In this document: positions 8,545-17,401 of the stretch, in pieces | How positions within the stretch are numbered: the first letter of the stretch is position 1 | Layout of the letters: each line of letters begins with the position of its first letter | Assembly (NCBI GenBank): GCA_016936555.1 | Contig: JAFGXR010000041.1 | Location: forward strand, 1-64,000 | Reading direction: 5' to 3' | Origin: Spirochaetales bacterium | Lineage (GTDB): Bacteria > Spirochaetota > Spirochaetia > DSM-2461 | Length of the DNA stretch: 64,000 bases | Program-made: the position numbers and the translations under genes | The notes under the pieces: model-generated | Told to the model about the DNA's origin: nothing | The model's database searches: none | What the model saw: only the letters and a program-made list of their open reading frames with translations

Positions 8545-10284
8545 TCATCTACTCAGAGCTATTCTGTTCCGCCCCCCCGATTTCGCCTTGTACAGACACT
8601 GATCGGCCCTGGCCATGAGTGATTCGAGAATCTCTCCTTTTTCCCGGAAAACCAGCCCTCCGCTTATAGTCTGATTCTTTTCACCCATAAGGGAGGAGAA
8701 ATCTATGAGACTGACATTCTCCCTGATTCTCTCGGCAATTGCCAGGGCAGCGGTTTTTTTTTCGAGGATGAGAAACACGGCGAATTCTTCACCGCCGATC
8801 CTCACGGCTATATCGCCGGCTCTCAGGTACTCGGAAATTGCGGTGGTCGTTTTTTTCAGAACAACATCACCGGCGGGATGCCCGAACTGGTCGTTTACCT
8901 TTTTAAAGTGATCCAGATCGAAGACGAGAAGGGCAATTTCCCCGATCAGATCGCGATCGTGGTGGGCGAAAAACCGTGGTATGGCTTCCCTCATATAGGC
9001 TCTGTTGTAAAAACCGGTCAGGCTGTCCCTGATCGACTGTTCATAATACTTCTGCTTCTCCTGATCGAGCTGTTGCTGCATGATTTCTCTTTCCAGTGCA
9101 ATGCCGAGGGGATGGGATAATTGTATCAGGGTTGTCTCTGTTTCATTGTCGATATTCACGTTATCTGAGAGATCTATAAGAGCGAAACCGATCAGTTTCC
9201 CGGATTCGCTATTTTTCAGTGGTAAGGCAAGTCTGTGAATGTCTTCAAAAAAAGTGTGTACTTCATTATTCCCCGCTTCAAAAAGTGAAGAACAGACCTG
9301 AATCAGCCAGGATTCCGAAGGAAGGTCGACATGCTGATACCGCGATGTTTCAGTCAGATATTTCCAGCTCGCCTGCTCCTGTCTGTACAGGAAAGAAATG
9401 GTCTGTGCCGGAATAATAGTCTGAATGTGCTCCAGTAATTGTTTTACGACCGTATCGAAATTTTTTACAGAAATAAGGGTTTCCAGAAAGTTGTTGAGAA
9501 ACCGGTTCAGGCGGGAAAGTTTTTCAATGTTCGTATCGTTGAGAGACATGAGAAAGAGGCCGCAATCGAAGTTCTTCATCTGCGCTATTAAAAATGGAAT
9601 CAGATCCTTTCTGATTATGGACCCGTGCTGCGGCATAATCCAGTTGAGCCGAAGCCTTCCCAATTTCTCCATTGAGTACGCGAGAATTTCCCTTGAGGGC
9701 ATATAGTGCTCATGAAAAGGCCGCATCAGTTCCAGATAGGATTCATCTTTTGCGAAAAGAGAAAACTCCTCCGTAAAGGCTCCGAAAAGATCGCTGGAAA
9801 AAAGAGATCCGGTTGTATTGTCCAGTGTGCAGAACGCTCCGGGGAAGTGGAGGTAGGGCGTAAAGATGAAGGACAGATCCAGATCATCTTCTTTCAGTTT
9901 CCAATTCATTTTTTCAACACACTGAAAGGGTAGTTTCAGATCGAGATGTTTCAGCAGAGATATGGCCCGCCAGTGACTGAGAATCACGGCGTCCTCCCGT
10001 ATCACTTTTCCGTCTATGATATCGAGAGCTCCTGCTATATCGGGATCCTGATGATGGACGATAAAATAACGGATATTCTCAAAAGGGATAATCCTTTCTA
10101 TTTTTTTCAGAGTTCCCTCAATCGTCAGTTTTGATCCGGGATCGATGAGAACGGAATTTTTGCCCGCTTTGATCAAATAGGTGTGGCACTGGAAAATATC
10201 ATCCTTCAGATATTGTCCTACCCACCAGACATGGCCCGTTATGTTTATAGGAGATTCGGTATCATATTTCCGGCTGTTCTTCAT
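8545..10284 (-). CDS. Diiron metallo-beta-lactamase-fold sensor with GGDEF diguanylate cyclase
   Basis: A 579-residue cytosolic protein. Residues ~15-240 have the flavodiiron/ODP-like metallo-beta-lactamase fold, with candidate metal ligands H78-x-D80-P-D82, H146, D165 and a later His in MPQHG. Compared with flavodiiron proteins (HxExDH) the Glu is Asp and the following His is Ile. A middle region (~255-410) looks GAF-like. The C-terminal GGDEF domain has an intact GGEEF (497-501) and an RAGD inhibitory site at 488-491, so active, feedback-controlled c-di-GMP synthesis is expected. Spirochaete ODP proteins are known oxygen/iron sensors in chemotaxis, so oxygen control of c-di-GMP is a fair inference. 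A -10-like CATAAT lies 7 bases before the ATG with no ribosome site. Confidence 0.85.
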   Translation of the reverse strand: MKNSRKYDTESPINITGHVWWVGQYLKDDIFQCHTYLIKAGKNSVLIDPGSKLTIEGTLKKIERIIPFENIRYFIVHHQDPDIAGALDIIDGKVIREDAVILSHWRAISLLKHLDLKLPFQCVEKMNWKLKEDDLDLSFIFTPYLHFPGAFCTLDNTTGSLFSSDLFGAFTEEFSLFAKDESYLELMRPFHEHYMPSREILAYSMEKLGRLRLNWIMPQHGSIIRKDLIPFLIAQMKNFDCGLFLMSLNDTNIEKLSRLNRFLNNFLETLISVKNFDTVVKQLLEHIQTIIPAQTISFLYRQEQASWKYLTETSRYQHVDLPSESWLIQVCSSLFEAGNNEVHTFFEDIHRLALPLKNSESGKLIGFALIDLSDNVNIDNETETTLIQLSHPLGIALEREIMQQQLDQEKQKYYEQSIRDSLTGFYNRAYMREAIPRFFAHHDRDLIGEIALLVFDLDHFKKVNDQFGHPAGDVVLKKTTTAISEYLRAGDIAVRIGGEEFAVFLILEKKTAALAIAERIRENVSLIDFSSLMGEKNQTISGGLVFREKGEILESLMARADQCLYKAKSGGRNRIALSR

Positions 10285-10328
10285 AGTAACAATTATGGAA
10301 GATTATGGGATTTTATTCCTTAAAATAA

Positions 10329-11432
10329 TCAGGTAAGACTTTTCAGTGAGTCCGGGTGCAGTTTCCTGAAAAATTCTTCCGGAACCAGAAAGCTTATAGA
10401 TTGGGGAAGAATATTGAACTTAAGGGTGTATAGCCCGTTAACAGCCGTTTCAACTTTTTTTAAATCTCCGTCGAGATGAAAGTGAAAAGGTTCTAGGGAA
10501 CTGATCTGGCTGCTCTTGACTTCGAAATTCTCAATAATCGGTTTTCCTTTCTGAGCAAACCTGTCATTGATCCGGTTGTGCTGTCCTGTCCAGAAATAGC
10601 GGAGGTTTTTGAGGAGAGTCCGCCTTCTCATTTTCTGATAGATATAAATATTCATGGAACCGTTATTGCATACCACATGGGGGCAGATTTTAAACAGGGC
10701 GGCGAAATAGGGCCTGTTCCCGATCTCGATGATCATGGGGTTGTACTCTTTTTCAAAATGATCGAATTTAATCTCGGCGTTAACCCTGGTTCCCTGGAAT
10801 ATATAGCGGCCGTAATACATTTCCACATTAAATGGAGTTGTTTCGCCGTGATAATCATCAAAAGCTGTTCGGAATATGGCTGAAATGTAATTCCCGAGAC
10901 CCGGCTTGATTCTCCCTTTCAGTTTTCCCACTTTTATTTTCTCGCTGTCCCGCAGTTCTAGAACTTTGGCATCAAAACCCAGACCCGCGAGCTGAGTATA
11001 GTCGATTTTCCCATCGTATTCGACTTTGATAAGGTCGACATCGATCGAGTAATCCCTTTCCATACTGTGGATATATGTCTTCAGCTGCTTGAAAATACTG
11101 GAGGGTACTTCGTAGGAATCCTGGATGCCGTTTCCTGATCCGCCCCGGAGAAATCCTATCGATCTGGCAGTTTTGTCTTCAGGATGACTGATTCTCAATT
11201 CGGTCAGGCGCTTTATGGCCGAGTGAGCGGTCCCGTCTCCGCCCCAGATCAAAATGTAGGGAGCCTGACTGTAATAATACTGATCGATGGACTCTAGAAA
11301 ATGATTGTAATCCTCTGATTCGATTACATAAAATATTGAGTATTTTTTTACGATCTTTTTTAGAATTTTCACATATTGGGGAAATCTTGTCGGGTTGATG
11401 ACAAGATAACATTTTGCCGCTTCTTCTGTCAT
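10329..11432 (-). CDS. Diacylglycerol kinase-like lipid kinase
   Basis: A 367-residue protein with the DAGK catalytic fold: INP near residue 12, nucleotide-binding GGDGT at 64-68 and GGSGNG at 97-102. The family phosphorylates lipids such as diacylglycerol, or sphingoid bases in eukaryotes. It is longer than YegS/DgkB (~300 residues) and its C-terminal half is unusual (for example a FHFHLDGD segment), so the substrate is uncertain. Lies 44 bases upstream of the ODP-GGDEF gene on the same strand and may be co-transcribed. No clear Shine-Dalgarno precedes the ATG; a TATACA lies 12 bases upstream. Confidence 0.8.
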   Translation of the reverse strand: MTEEAAKCYLVINPTRFPQYVKILKKIVKKYSIFYVIESEDYNHFLESIDQYYYSQAPYILIWGGDGTAHSAIKRLTELRISHPEDKTARSIGFLRGGSGNGIQDSYEVPSSIFKQLKTYIHSMERDYSIDVDLIKVEYDGKIDYTQLAGLGFDAKVLELRDSEKIKVGKLKGRIKPGLGNYISAIFRTAFDDYHGETTPFNVEMYYGRYIFQGTRVNAEIKFDHFEKEYNPMIIEIGNRPYFAALFKICPHVVCNNGSMNIYIYQKMRRRTLLKNLRYFWTGQHNRINDRFAQKGKPIIENFEVKSSQISSLEPFHFHLDGDLKKVETAVNGLYTLKFNILPQSISFLVPEEFFRKLHPDSLKSLT

Positions 11433-11540
11433 ATTTCAGTGCTTTGTATAAAAAATAAGCCGACCATACAAGCCGGCTTTTCGGATCAGGCAGATCTCTT
11501 TATTCAATAAAGTTTCAACACCTGGCCTCACTTTATATAA

Positions 11541-11555
11541 AGGTGTCAGACACCT
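11541..11555. repeat. Perfect palindrome around a central A (7-base arms)
   Basis: aggtgtcagacacct is perfectly palindromic about one base and is followed within 10 bases by six T. From memory, GGTGTCAGACACC-type palindromes recur in many bacterial genomes as REP-like elements, but no second copy was noticed in this window. Confidence 0.6.
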
Positions 11556-11575
11556 ACCGTTTTTTCATCAATAGC

Positions 11576-11594
11576 CTCCGTATCAGATACGGAG
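11576..11594. repeat. Perfect palindrome around a central A (9-base arms)
   Basis: ctccgtatcagatacggag is a perfect palindrome about a single base. It shares the central CAG with the palindrome 20 bases upstream. Could be a regulator site, part of a small RNA or a REP-like element. Confidence 0.6.
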
Positions 11595-11714
11595 TTTAAG
11601 GTTTTGGGCGGAATCATCAATTAAGACCTCCCTTCGTCTTTATATAATTAATATAGTTCCGCAACCGCCGTTATTCAATAAAAAAAGGGATTTTAAGGAA
11701 AACTTTTCTCTCCA

Positions 11715-11743
11715 TTGTCACAGTGTAAATCTTAGGGTATCTT
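11715..11743 (+). promoter_or_regulatory. Promoter of murG-cvpA operon
   Basis: TTGTCA (11715-11720) and TATCTT (11738-11743) with a 17-base spacer. The expected start point is about 17 bases before the murG ATG, with AGGA between. Confidence 0.55.
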
Positions 11744-11766
11744 AAAGAAAAAACATAGGACTTCCA

Positions 11767-12840
11767 ATGAAAAAGCGAATCCTCTTTACCGGCGGAGGAA
11801 CAGGCGGGCATGTCTACCCGGCACTGGCTGTCATAGAGAGAATGAATACAGATGAATGGGAAATCTCCTGGCTCGGATCTTCCGGCGGAATGGAAAAAGC
11901 CATTCTCGAAAAGACTGAAATTCCTTACTTCGGTATTCCCAGCGGGAAACTGAGACGGTATTTTTCCCTTAGGAACTTTACAGATCTTTTCAGAATATCC
12001 GCCGGATGTATCAGCTCTGTTCTCCTCCTCAAAAAATTGAAGCCGCAGATCCTTTTTTCCAAAGGGGGATTTGTTTCGGTCCCCCCCGTTTTAGCGGCTT
12101 CCCTGATGAAGATACCCGTTTTCACACACGATTCGGATATCGTACCGGGACTGGCTACGAGAATCAACGCCCGGTTCGCAGACAAAATCCTAGTATCTTC
12201 CCGGGAATCGATGAAGCATTTTTCACCCCGTTACAGGGATAAAATCGTCGTTACGGGAAATCCTGTCAGGCAGTCTCTTTTTTCGGGAGACCGGGAAATC
12301 GCTCAGCAGTTGACCGGAGCGGCTGAAGGGAAACCGGTCATTCTCATCATGGGCGGCAGTCTCGGTGCCCGGCAGCTGAATGATCTTGTTTATGAGAATC
12401 TGGAGAAATTGACTGAAAAGTATTTTGTCATTCATCAGACCGGAGCAAAAAACTTCAAATCCCTTACGGGGGAAAATTATTACGGTGTTCCCTACTTCAA
12501 TGATGAACTGGCCCATATCTTCGCCTTGAGCGATCTCGTTATCAGCCGCGCCGGAGCCGGCGCATTGTGGGAGTTCGCTGCAGCAGGACTTCCTTCGCTT
12601 CTGATTCCCCTCGAATCGGGCTCCCGGGGAGAGCAGGTGAGGAATGGTGAAGTCTTTGTCGATAAAGGCTGTTCCCTTATGCTCCGCGGAGAGATAGACG
12701 GGGAAACTTTTCTGGATAGTATTGCCGATATAGTGGATAATAAAGAAAAACTGGCGGATATGAAAAAAGCGGCCGCTGAGGCCGGGAAACTGGACGGCGC
12801 TGCCACAATTTCCGCAATGATCGAAGAGGTGGTCCGGTGA
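11767..12840 (+). CDS. murG: UDP-GlcNAc:lipid I N-acetylglucosaminyltransferase
   Basis: A 357-residue MurG, the usual length. It adds GlcNAc to lipid I on the inner face of the membrane, giving lipid II for peptidoglycan. The N-terminal glycine-rich loop GGGTGGHVYPAL (residues 9-20) contains the conserved His15. The second domain has GGSLGARQLN and the UDP-GlcNAc-binding ISRAGAGALWEFAAAGLP segment (typical SRAGA...E). The gene shares four bases (GTGA) with cvpA, implying translational coupling. It is isolated here from other mur/fts genes. Confidence 0.95.
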   Translation: MKKRILFTGGGTGGHVYPALAVIERMNTDEWEISWLGSSGGMEKAILEKTEIPYFGIPSGKLRRYFSLRNFTDLFRISAGCISSVLLLKKLKPQILFSKGGFVSVPPVLAASLMKIPVFTHDSDIVPGLATRINARFADKILVSSRESMKHFSPRYRDKIVVTGNPVRQSLFSGDREIAQQLTGAAEGKPVILIMGGSLGARQLNDLVYENLEKLTEKYFVIHQTGAKNFKSLTGENYYGVPYFNDELAHIFALSDLVISRAGAGALWEFAAAGLPSLLIPLESGSRGEQVRNGEVFVDKGCSLMLRGEIDGETFLDSIADIVDNKEKLADMKKAAAEAGKLDGAATISAMIEEVVR

Positions 12841-13331
12841 ATTTTACGACGATTGATATTATTTTTCTCATTATCATGGGTATTATGGCTGTAAGAGGTC
12901 TCTTCAGAGGGCTGATAAGTGAACTGTTTTCTTTCGGGGCTCTGGTCGTCGGCCTTCTGGTCGCGATGGCCTTTTCTGGAAAAGTCGCGGTGTTTTTTTC
13001 AGAGCAGTTCGGAGAACAGAGCTGGAACAGGGGATTGGCCTTCTTTATCGTTTTTATCCTGATTTATATAGCTCTGCAGATTATCGAGCGGATTATTGTG
13101 AAGATGATGGATGAGACAGCGGCTTTCAGTGTGGACAAAGGTCTGGGACTTCTGCTCGGCCTATTTGAAGGAATCATTATCTGTTCTCTCCTGACTTATC
13201 TGCTCGATATCCAGACGGTCTTCAATACGGATCAGCTTCTGGGGGGAAGTTTTATTGTCCCCTATCTCGTCAAGGTTTTTCCTTTCCTGGAATCGACAGG
13301 GGCGGCGCTCATGGACAATTTCCGCAAATAG
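12837..13331 (+). CDS. cvpA: CvpA-family membrane protein
   Basis: A 164-residue inner-membrane protein with four predicted membrane segments and the CvpA-family N-terminus (DIIFLIIMGIMAVRGLFRGL). It starts with GTG inside the murG stop (GTGA overlap), with GAGGTGG as ribosome site. CvpA proteins were first linked to colicin V production and are now tied to envelope stress tolerance; the molecular role is unknown. Placement after murG fits a cell-envelope function. Confidence 0.8.
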   Translation: MNFTTIDIIFLIIMGIMAVRGLFRGLISELFSFGALVVGLLVAMAFSGKVAVFFSEQFGEQSWNRGLAFFIVFILIYIALQIIERIIVKMMDETAAFSVDKGLGLLLGLFEGIIICSLLTYLLDIQTVFNTDQLLGGSFIVPYLVKVFPFLESTGAALMDNFRK

Positions 13332-13345
13332 AGGTGCTTTGAAAT

Positions 13346-14521
13346 ATGTTTGAAAACCTGCTGGAGCAGCCGGCAGTTATCTCCAGATTGACTCACGATA
13401 TCAAAACGGGAAGTCTTCCTTCATCGATACTCTTCTACGGTCCCGATTATTCGGGAAAAATGACAGCGGCTCTGGAACTGGCCAGAGCTCTGACCTGCCA
13501 GAGTGAAAATGCCCCCTGGAACTGCGGCTGCCACTCCTGTTCAAGTCATCGTCTCCTGGAGCATCCTTTTATCATCATGACCGGCGGGCGCTATTTTTAT
13601 GAGGAAATCGCCGCTTCTGCCGATCCTTTGAAAACACGGGAGGATCAGGTCTTCCGTTTCATGTTTGTCAGAAATGTCCGCAAGCTTTTAAGGCGTTTTG
13701 ATAATGTTTTATGGGAAGGCGAAACGGCTAAACTCAAGAAGATCCAGCCTCAGCTGGCATCCCTGTCGGATATGATCGATGCTTTTCTCCCGGAAAGGGA
13801 ACTGCCGCCGGAAAAAAAACGGGATAAACTTCTGAAGGACATTCTGGCTGATTGCAGGAAACTGGCTGCGGCTGTGCCGTTCTCCACACCGATTAATCAG
13901 ATAAGGAAAATTTCCTCCTGGGCGCATCGTGCCGGAGAGCGGAAAGTGGTTATTCTGGAGAATGCCGACTACATGCAGGAAGGTGCCAGGAATGCTCTGT
14001 TGAAGATCCTGGAGGAACCGCCTGCGAATCTTCACTTTATTCTGCTGACAACCAGAATGGGAGCTATCCTGCCGACGATAAAGTCACGGGTCCGCGCTTA
14101 CGGCTTTTCCGGCCGTACGGAGGAACAGAGCAGACTTGTCATCAAAAGGATTTTCCGGGTAGACGATACTCCTTATCATTCTCTCCGGGAGTTTTTTCTC
14201 TCCCATCACGATATTGATTACATCGAGTTGAAAAAGCTCGCGGAGCTCTTCATCCGCTCTTCCCGGGAGAAAAATACACCTTTCCGCGATGTGGTTCCGG
14301 GTAAATTCGATCGGGAGATGTTTATCCCTTTTCTGGAGGAATTGACTCTGGCGCTCAACCGCTATTTGAAAGATGCTCTGGGCAGAGGGCTGAACAGCGC
14401 CGTAACGACCGGAGTATCCCGATGGAGCGTCATCATTCGGGAATACGCCGCGAATTTTGAAGTGCTCAATCAGAGTCATGAGCTTCTTCTTGAAAGCTTG
14501 TATTATGAGATGAAGAGGTGA
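13346..14521 (+). CDS. holB: DNA polymerase III delta'-like clamp-loader subunit
   Basis: A 391-residue AAA+ protein of the clamp-loader family. The P-loop is GPDYSGK (32-38), the zinc-binding cysteines are C51, C60, C62 and C65, and the diagnostic motif NALLKILEEPP lies near residues 215-225. Between the zinc module and the Walker B region there is a charged, helical insertion of roughly 70-90 residues (about 95-185) not seen in E. coli delta'. The C-terminus resembles the collar domain only loosely. Could be delta' or a spirochaete-specific clamp-loader variant. It follows cvpA by 14 bases and precedes the histidine kinase by 4. Confidence 0.8.
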   Translation: MFENLLEQPAVISRLTHDIKTGSLPSSILFYGPDYSGKMTAALELARALTCQSENAPWNCGCHSCSSHRLLEHPFIIMTGGRYFYEEIAASADPLKTREDQVFRFMFVRNVRKLLRRFDNVLWEGETAKLKKIQPQLASLSDMIDAFLPERELPPEKKRDKLLKDILADCRKLAAAVPFSTPINQIRKISSWAHRAGERKVVILENADYMQEGARNALLKILEEPPANLHFILLTTRMGAILPTIKSRVRAYGFSGRTEEQSRLVIKRIFRVDDTPYHSLREFFLSHHDIDYIELKKLAELFIRSSREKNTPFRDVVPGKFDREMFIPFLEELTLALNRYLKDALGRGLNSAVTTGVSRWSVIIREYAANFEVLNQSHELLLESLYYEMKR

Positions 14522-14525
14522 ACCC

Positions 14526-15704
14526 TTGAGAAAGCTCACGGAAAGAGCCATAAAAGCGCTTCCAAGACAGAACAGCGAACAGATTCGTGCCATTGTTAAT
14601 GACCTTGTGGAGGGGAATCAGGTTCTCGAAACAGTTCTCTCTTCCCTGCCTTCGGGAATTATGGTGGCCGATATCAACAACGATCTCCAGTTCATCAATA
14701 CCCAGGCGAGACGCTTCCTGAAATTAAGCGGCAATGATTTTATGGAGCGGAAAATCTGGGAAGCTGTTCATGATATCGATATTTCGGAGTTTATTGAAAA
14801 TACACTTCTCTCCCAGGACCGTGTCGAAGGTAAGGATTTCAATATCCAGATGGCCGATAAAGTGAAGATTCTGTCTTTCAGTATTCTTCCCCTTGTCGAC
14901 AGGGGGACGATCAAGGGGAGTTTTATAACCATAGACGATGTTACAGAAAAAAGGGCTGCCGCCTTCCGTCTCCGCCGGGCTGAAAGCCTGGCCTCGCTGA
15001 CGACAATGGCGGCCGGTGTGGCCCACGAAATTAAAAATCCCCTTGGATCGATGAGCATCCATATCCAGCTTATGCAGAAGTGTCTGAATTCCGGACAGGA
15101 TCTCTGCAAAGATGATCTTCAGGATTATCTGAATGTGGTGAGTGAAGAGGTCGACCGTCTGAATCAGATCGTGGTCAACTATCTTTTTGCCGTGCGGCCT
15201 ATGGAGACGGACACCAGATGCAGCTGCATCAACGCTCTTATCAGCGAGCTTATGGAATTCATTCATTTCGAGCTGGAAGAAAATTCCATAGAGGTCGAAG
15301 TCGCTCTGGAAGAAAACCTGCCTGAACTGAAACTCGATGAAAAATTAATAAAACAGGCACTTCTCAATATTATTAAAAACGCCCAGGCCGCCATGGGGGA
15401 AGAAGGGGGGCGACTTAAAGTTTCGTCCTACCGCGTCCATGATGGGGTCGCCGTAACGATTTCCGATACGGGTCCGGGAATTCCGGAGGATATCAGAAAT
15501 AAAATCTTTGAACCCTATTTTACAACGAAAGTTTCGGGATCGGGGCTGGGGCTGACACTGGTATATAAAATCATGAAAGAGCACAATGCGGAAATCCGTC
15601 TCGACTCGGTAATGGGCCGGGGCACCGATTTTACATTTTTATTCCCCATTCCGCAGCATGAACAGAAACTGATAGAATGGGACGGAGAGACTGGTGAAGT
15701 TTAA
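14526..15704 (+). CDS. Soluble NtrB-type sensor histidine kinase
   Basis: A 392-residue kinase with no membrane segment. After an N-terminal helix comes a PAS domain (~35-150), then HisKA with the H-box GVAHEIKNPLG (His ~167), then HATPase_c with an N-box (IIKNAQAA), DTGPG and GSGLGL. The protein should autophosphorylate on His and pass the phosphate to the response regulator whose gene overlaps its 3' end by 11 bases. Start is TTG at 14526, supported by GAGGTG five bases upstream. The signal is unknown; the PAS domain has no obvious cofactor motif. Confidence 0.9.
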   Translation: MRKLTERAIKALPRQNSEQIRAIVNDLVEGNQVLETVLSSLPSGIMVADINNDLQFINTQARRFLKLSGNDFMERKIWEAVHDIDISEFIENTLLSQDRVEGKDFNIQMADKVKILSFSILPLVDRGTIKGSFITIDDVTEKRAAAFRLRRAESLASLTTMAAGVAHEIKNPLGSMSIHIQLMQKCLNSGQDLCKDDLQDYLNVVSEEVDRLNQIVVNYLFAVRPMETDTRCSCINALISELMEFIHFELEENSIEVEVALEENLPELKLDEKLIKQALLNIIKNAQAAMGEEGGRLKVSSYRVHDGVAVTISDTGPGIPEDIRNKIFEPYFTTKVSGSGLGLTLVYKIMKEHNAEIRLDSVMGRGTDFTFLFPIPQHEQKLIEWDGETGEV

Positions 15705-17067
15705 TATTCTTGTTGTTGACGACGAAATGAATATCCGGGTCGGCCTGGGAAAATCTCTGGAAATGGACGGGTATACCATCTTCCTTGCCGAAGACGGCAA
15801 TGAAGCCATGAAGGTCATGTTGAAAGCCGATATCGATCTGGTTATCTCGGACCTGAGGATGCCCGGCATGTCGGGCGAGGAGCTTCTTAAAAAAATCAGC
15901 AGTTCCTATCCCACTGTACCGGTCATAATTCTGACAGGCCACGGGACTGTGGAGAACGCGGTCAATGCCATGCGTGACGGGGCTTATGATTTTATGACCA
16001 AGCCGGTCAATCTGGACCGCCTCTCCCTTCTCGTAAAAAGAGCTCTCTCATCCAGGGAACTGGTGCTTCAACACCGGGCTCTGAAAGAGGAAGTGGAGAA
16101 ACTTGAGCGCAAGCGCAATTATTCGAACATAATCGGCAAGAGCGCCCAGATGCAGCGCATCTCCGAACTTCTCGCCCAGGTCGCTCCCTCCAAGGCATCG
16201 GTTCTCATTACGGGGGAGAGCGGCGTCGGTAAAGAACTTGTCGCCGATGCTCTTCATCAGCTCTCGGGCCGTTCGGATCATCCCTTTGTCAAAGTCCATT
16301 GTGCGGCCCTTTCCGAATCTCTACTGGAAAGCGAACTCTTCGGCCATGAAAAAGGGGCTTTTACCGGAGCCGTCGGTATGAAGAAAGGACGTTTTGAACT
16401 GGCTGATAAGGGGACCATTTTTCTCGATGAAATCGGTGAAATCAACCAGTCCGTACAGATAAAAATTCTCCGGGTCCTTCAGGAGAAATCCTTTGAGCGG
16501 GTCGGAGGGGAAAAGACAATCGATACTGACGTCCGCATCGTCGCCGCGACAAACCGGGATCTGAAAGAGGAAATAGAAAAGGGTAATTTCCGCGAAGATC
16601 TCTTTTACCGGCTCAATGTTGTAAATATACACATTCCCCCGCTCCGTGAGAGAAAAGAGGATATACAGCTCCTCACCGCATCATTCCTCAACGAATTTGC
16701 CGAAGAGAATGGTAAATCAATAGAGGGCATCGACCCCAAAGCGGCTATGGCGCTTTACAATTACAGCTGGCCCGGAAATGTTCGGGAGCTTCGCAACTGC
16801 ATCGAGAGCGCTGTGGTGCTCTGTAAAAAACATATCATTTCCCTGGAAGATCTCCCTCCCGCCCTGGCTGAAGACCCGGAAGGCAATTATATGAAAATAC
16901 AGATGGGCATCAGTCTGGCGGAAGCGGAAAAGGTCATTATCAGAAATACTCTGAATCAGGAAAAAGGCAATAAGAGCCGGGCGGCCGAGATATTGGGTAT
17001 CGGGCGGAAAACTCTGCACCGGAAGATTCATGATTACGGTCTGGAAGAAGAATTCCTCCGGCATTGA
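15694..17067 (+). CDS. NtrC-family sigma-54 response regulator
   Basis: A 457-residue regulator in three parts. The receiver domain has phospho-acceptor Asp53 (in ISDLRMPG). The sigma-54 AAA+ domain has Walker A GESGVGKE, the GAFTGA loop at about 221-226, Walker B TIFLDEIGE and WPGNVREL. The C-terminal Fis-type HTH carries KSRAAEILGIGRKTLHRK. All residues needed for sigma-54 activation are present, so the genome must encode RpoN. Starts with GTG inside the kinase gene. Closest in layout to AtoC/ZraR. No matching -24/-12 promoter was found nearby, so its targets lie elsewhere. Confidence 0.93.
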   Translation: MKFNILVVDDEMNIRVGLGKSLEMDGYTIFLAEDGNEAMKVMLKADIDLVISDLRMPGMSGEELLKKISSSYPTVPVIILTGHGTVENAVNAMRDGAYDFMTKPVNLDRLSLLVKRALSSRELVLQHRALKEEVEKLERKRNYSNIIGKSAQMQRISELLAQVAPSKASVLITGESGVGKELVADALHQLSGRSDHPFVKVHCAALSESLLESELFGHEKGAFTGAVGMKKGRFELADKGTIFLDEIGEINQSVQIKILRVLQEKSFERVGGEKTIDTDVRIVAATNRDLKEEIEKGNFREDLFYRLNVVNIHIPPLRERKEDIQLLTASFLNEFAEENGKSIEGIDPKAAMALYNYSWPGNVRELRNCIESAVVLCKKHIISLEDLPPALAEDPEGNYMKIQMGISLAEAEKVIIRNTLNQEKGNKSRAAEILGIGRKTLHRKIHDYGLEEEFLRH

Positions 17068-17076
17068 TTCGGCATA

Positions 17077-17289
17077 TTAGTAGTGGGGGGGCGGATCGTC
17101 GGCGCGGTACTGCTCTTTGCTGTCGATTCTTTCTTCGAGCTGGGATACTTTGTCCTGAAGACTTTTTATTTCTCTCTGCATACGACTGTGTTCGCGGTCC
17201 TGATCGATGACGACGCTGTTGAGGTTCTGTACGAAATCCTCCAGGTAGGAAAGCTTTATCTGCAGATCATATATATCCTGTTCATCCAT
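17077..17289 (-). CDS. slyX: SlyX-like coiled-coil protein
   Basis: A 70-residue protein that is almost all coiled coil and ends in PPPHY, the hallmark of SlyX. The function of SlyX is unknown. Convergent with the NtrC-type gene, 9 bases away. Confidence 0.75.
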   Translation of the reverse strand: MDEQDIYDLQIKLSYLEDFVQNLNSVVIDQDREHSRMQREIKSLQDKVSQLEERIDSKEQYRADDPPPHY

Positions 17290-17366
17290 GACGATGAGTA
17301 TAATCCCTGAGGCCCGATGTGGTAAAGCGGAATGCTATTGTATCTGTAAACAGAATCAGGAAGTTC

Positions 17367-17395
17367 TTGACAGATGAAAAACCCTTACCTATATT
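17367..17395 (+). promoter_or_regulatory. Strong promoter of trpR, leaderless type
   Basis: A perfect -35 TTGACA (17367-17372), a 17-base spacer and a -10 TATATT (17390-17395). Only six bases separate the -10 from the trpR ATG, so transcription should start at or next to the A of ATG. No Shine-Dalgarno is present. Confidence 0.8.
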
Positions 17396-17401
17396 AGAAA
17401 A

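Larger units (their letters stand above)
11433..11766. other. Divergent intergenic region rich in palindromes
   Basis: No gene was found in these 334 bases between the lipid kinase and murG. They contain a bidirectional hairpin at 11457-11481 (aagccg/cggctt flanked by A and T runs), two perfect palindromes (listed separately), the string ttattcaataa twice (near 11500 and 11670), and the murG promoter. A small RNA is possible but not shown. Confidence 0.5.
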
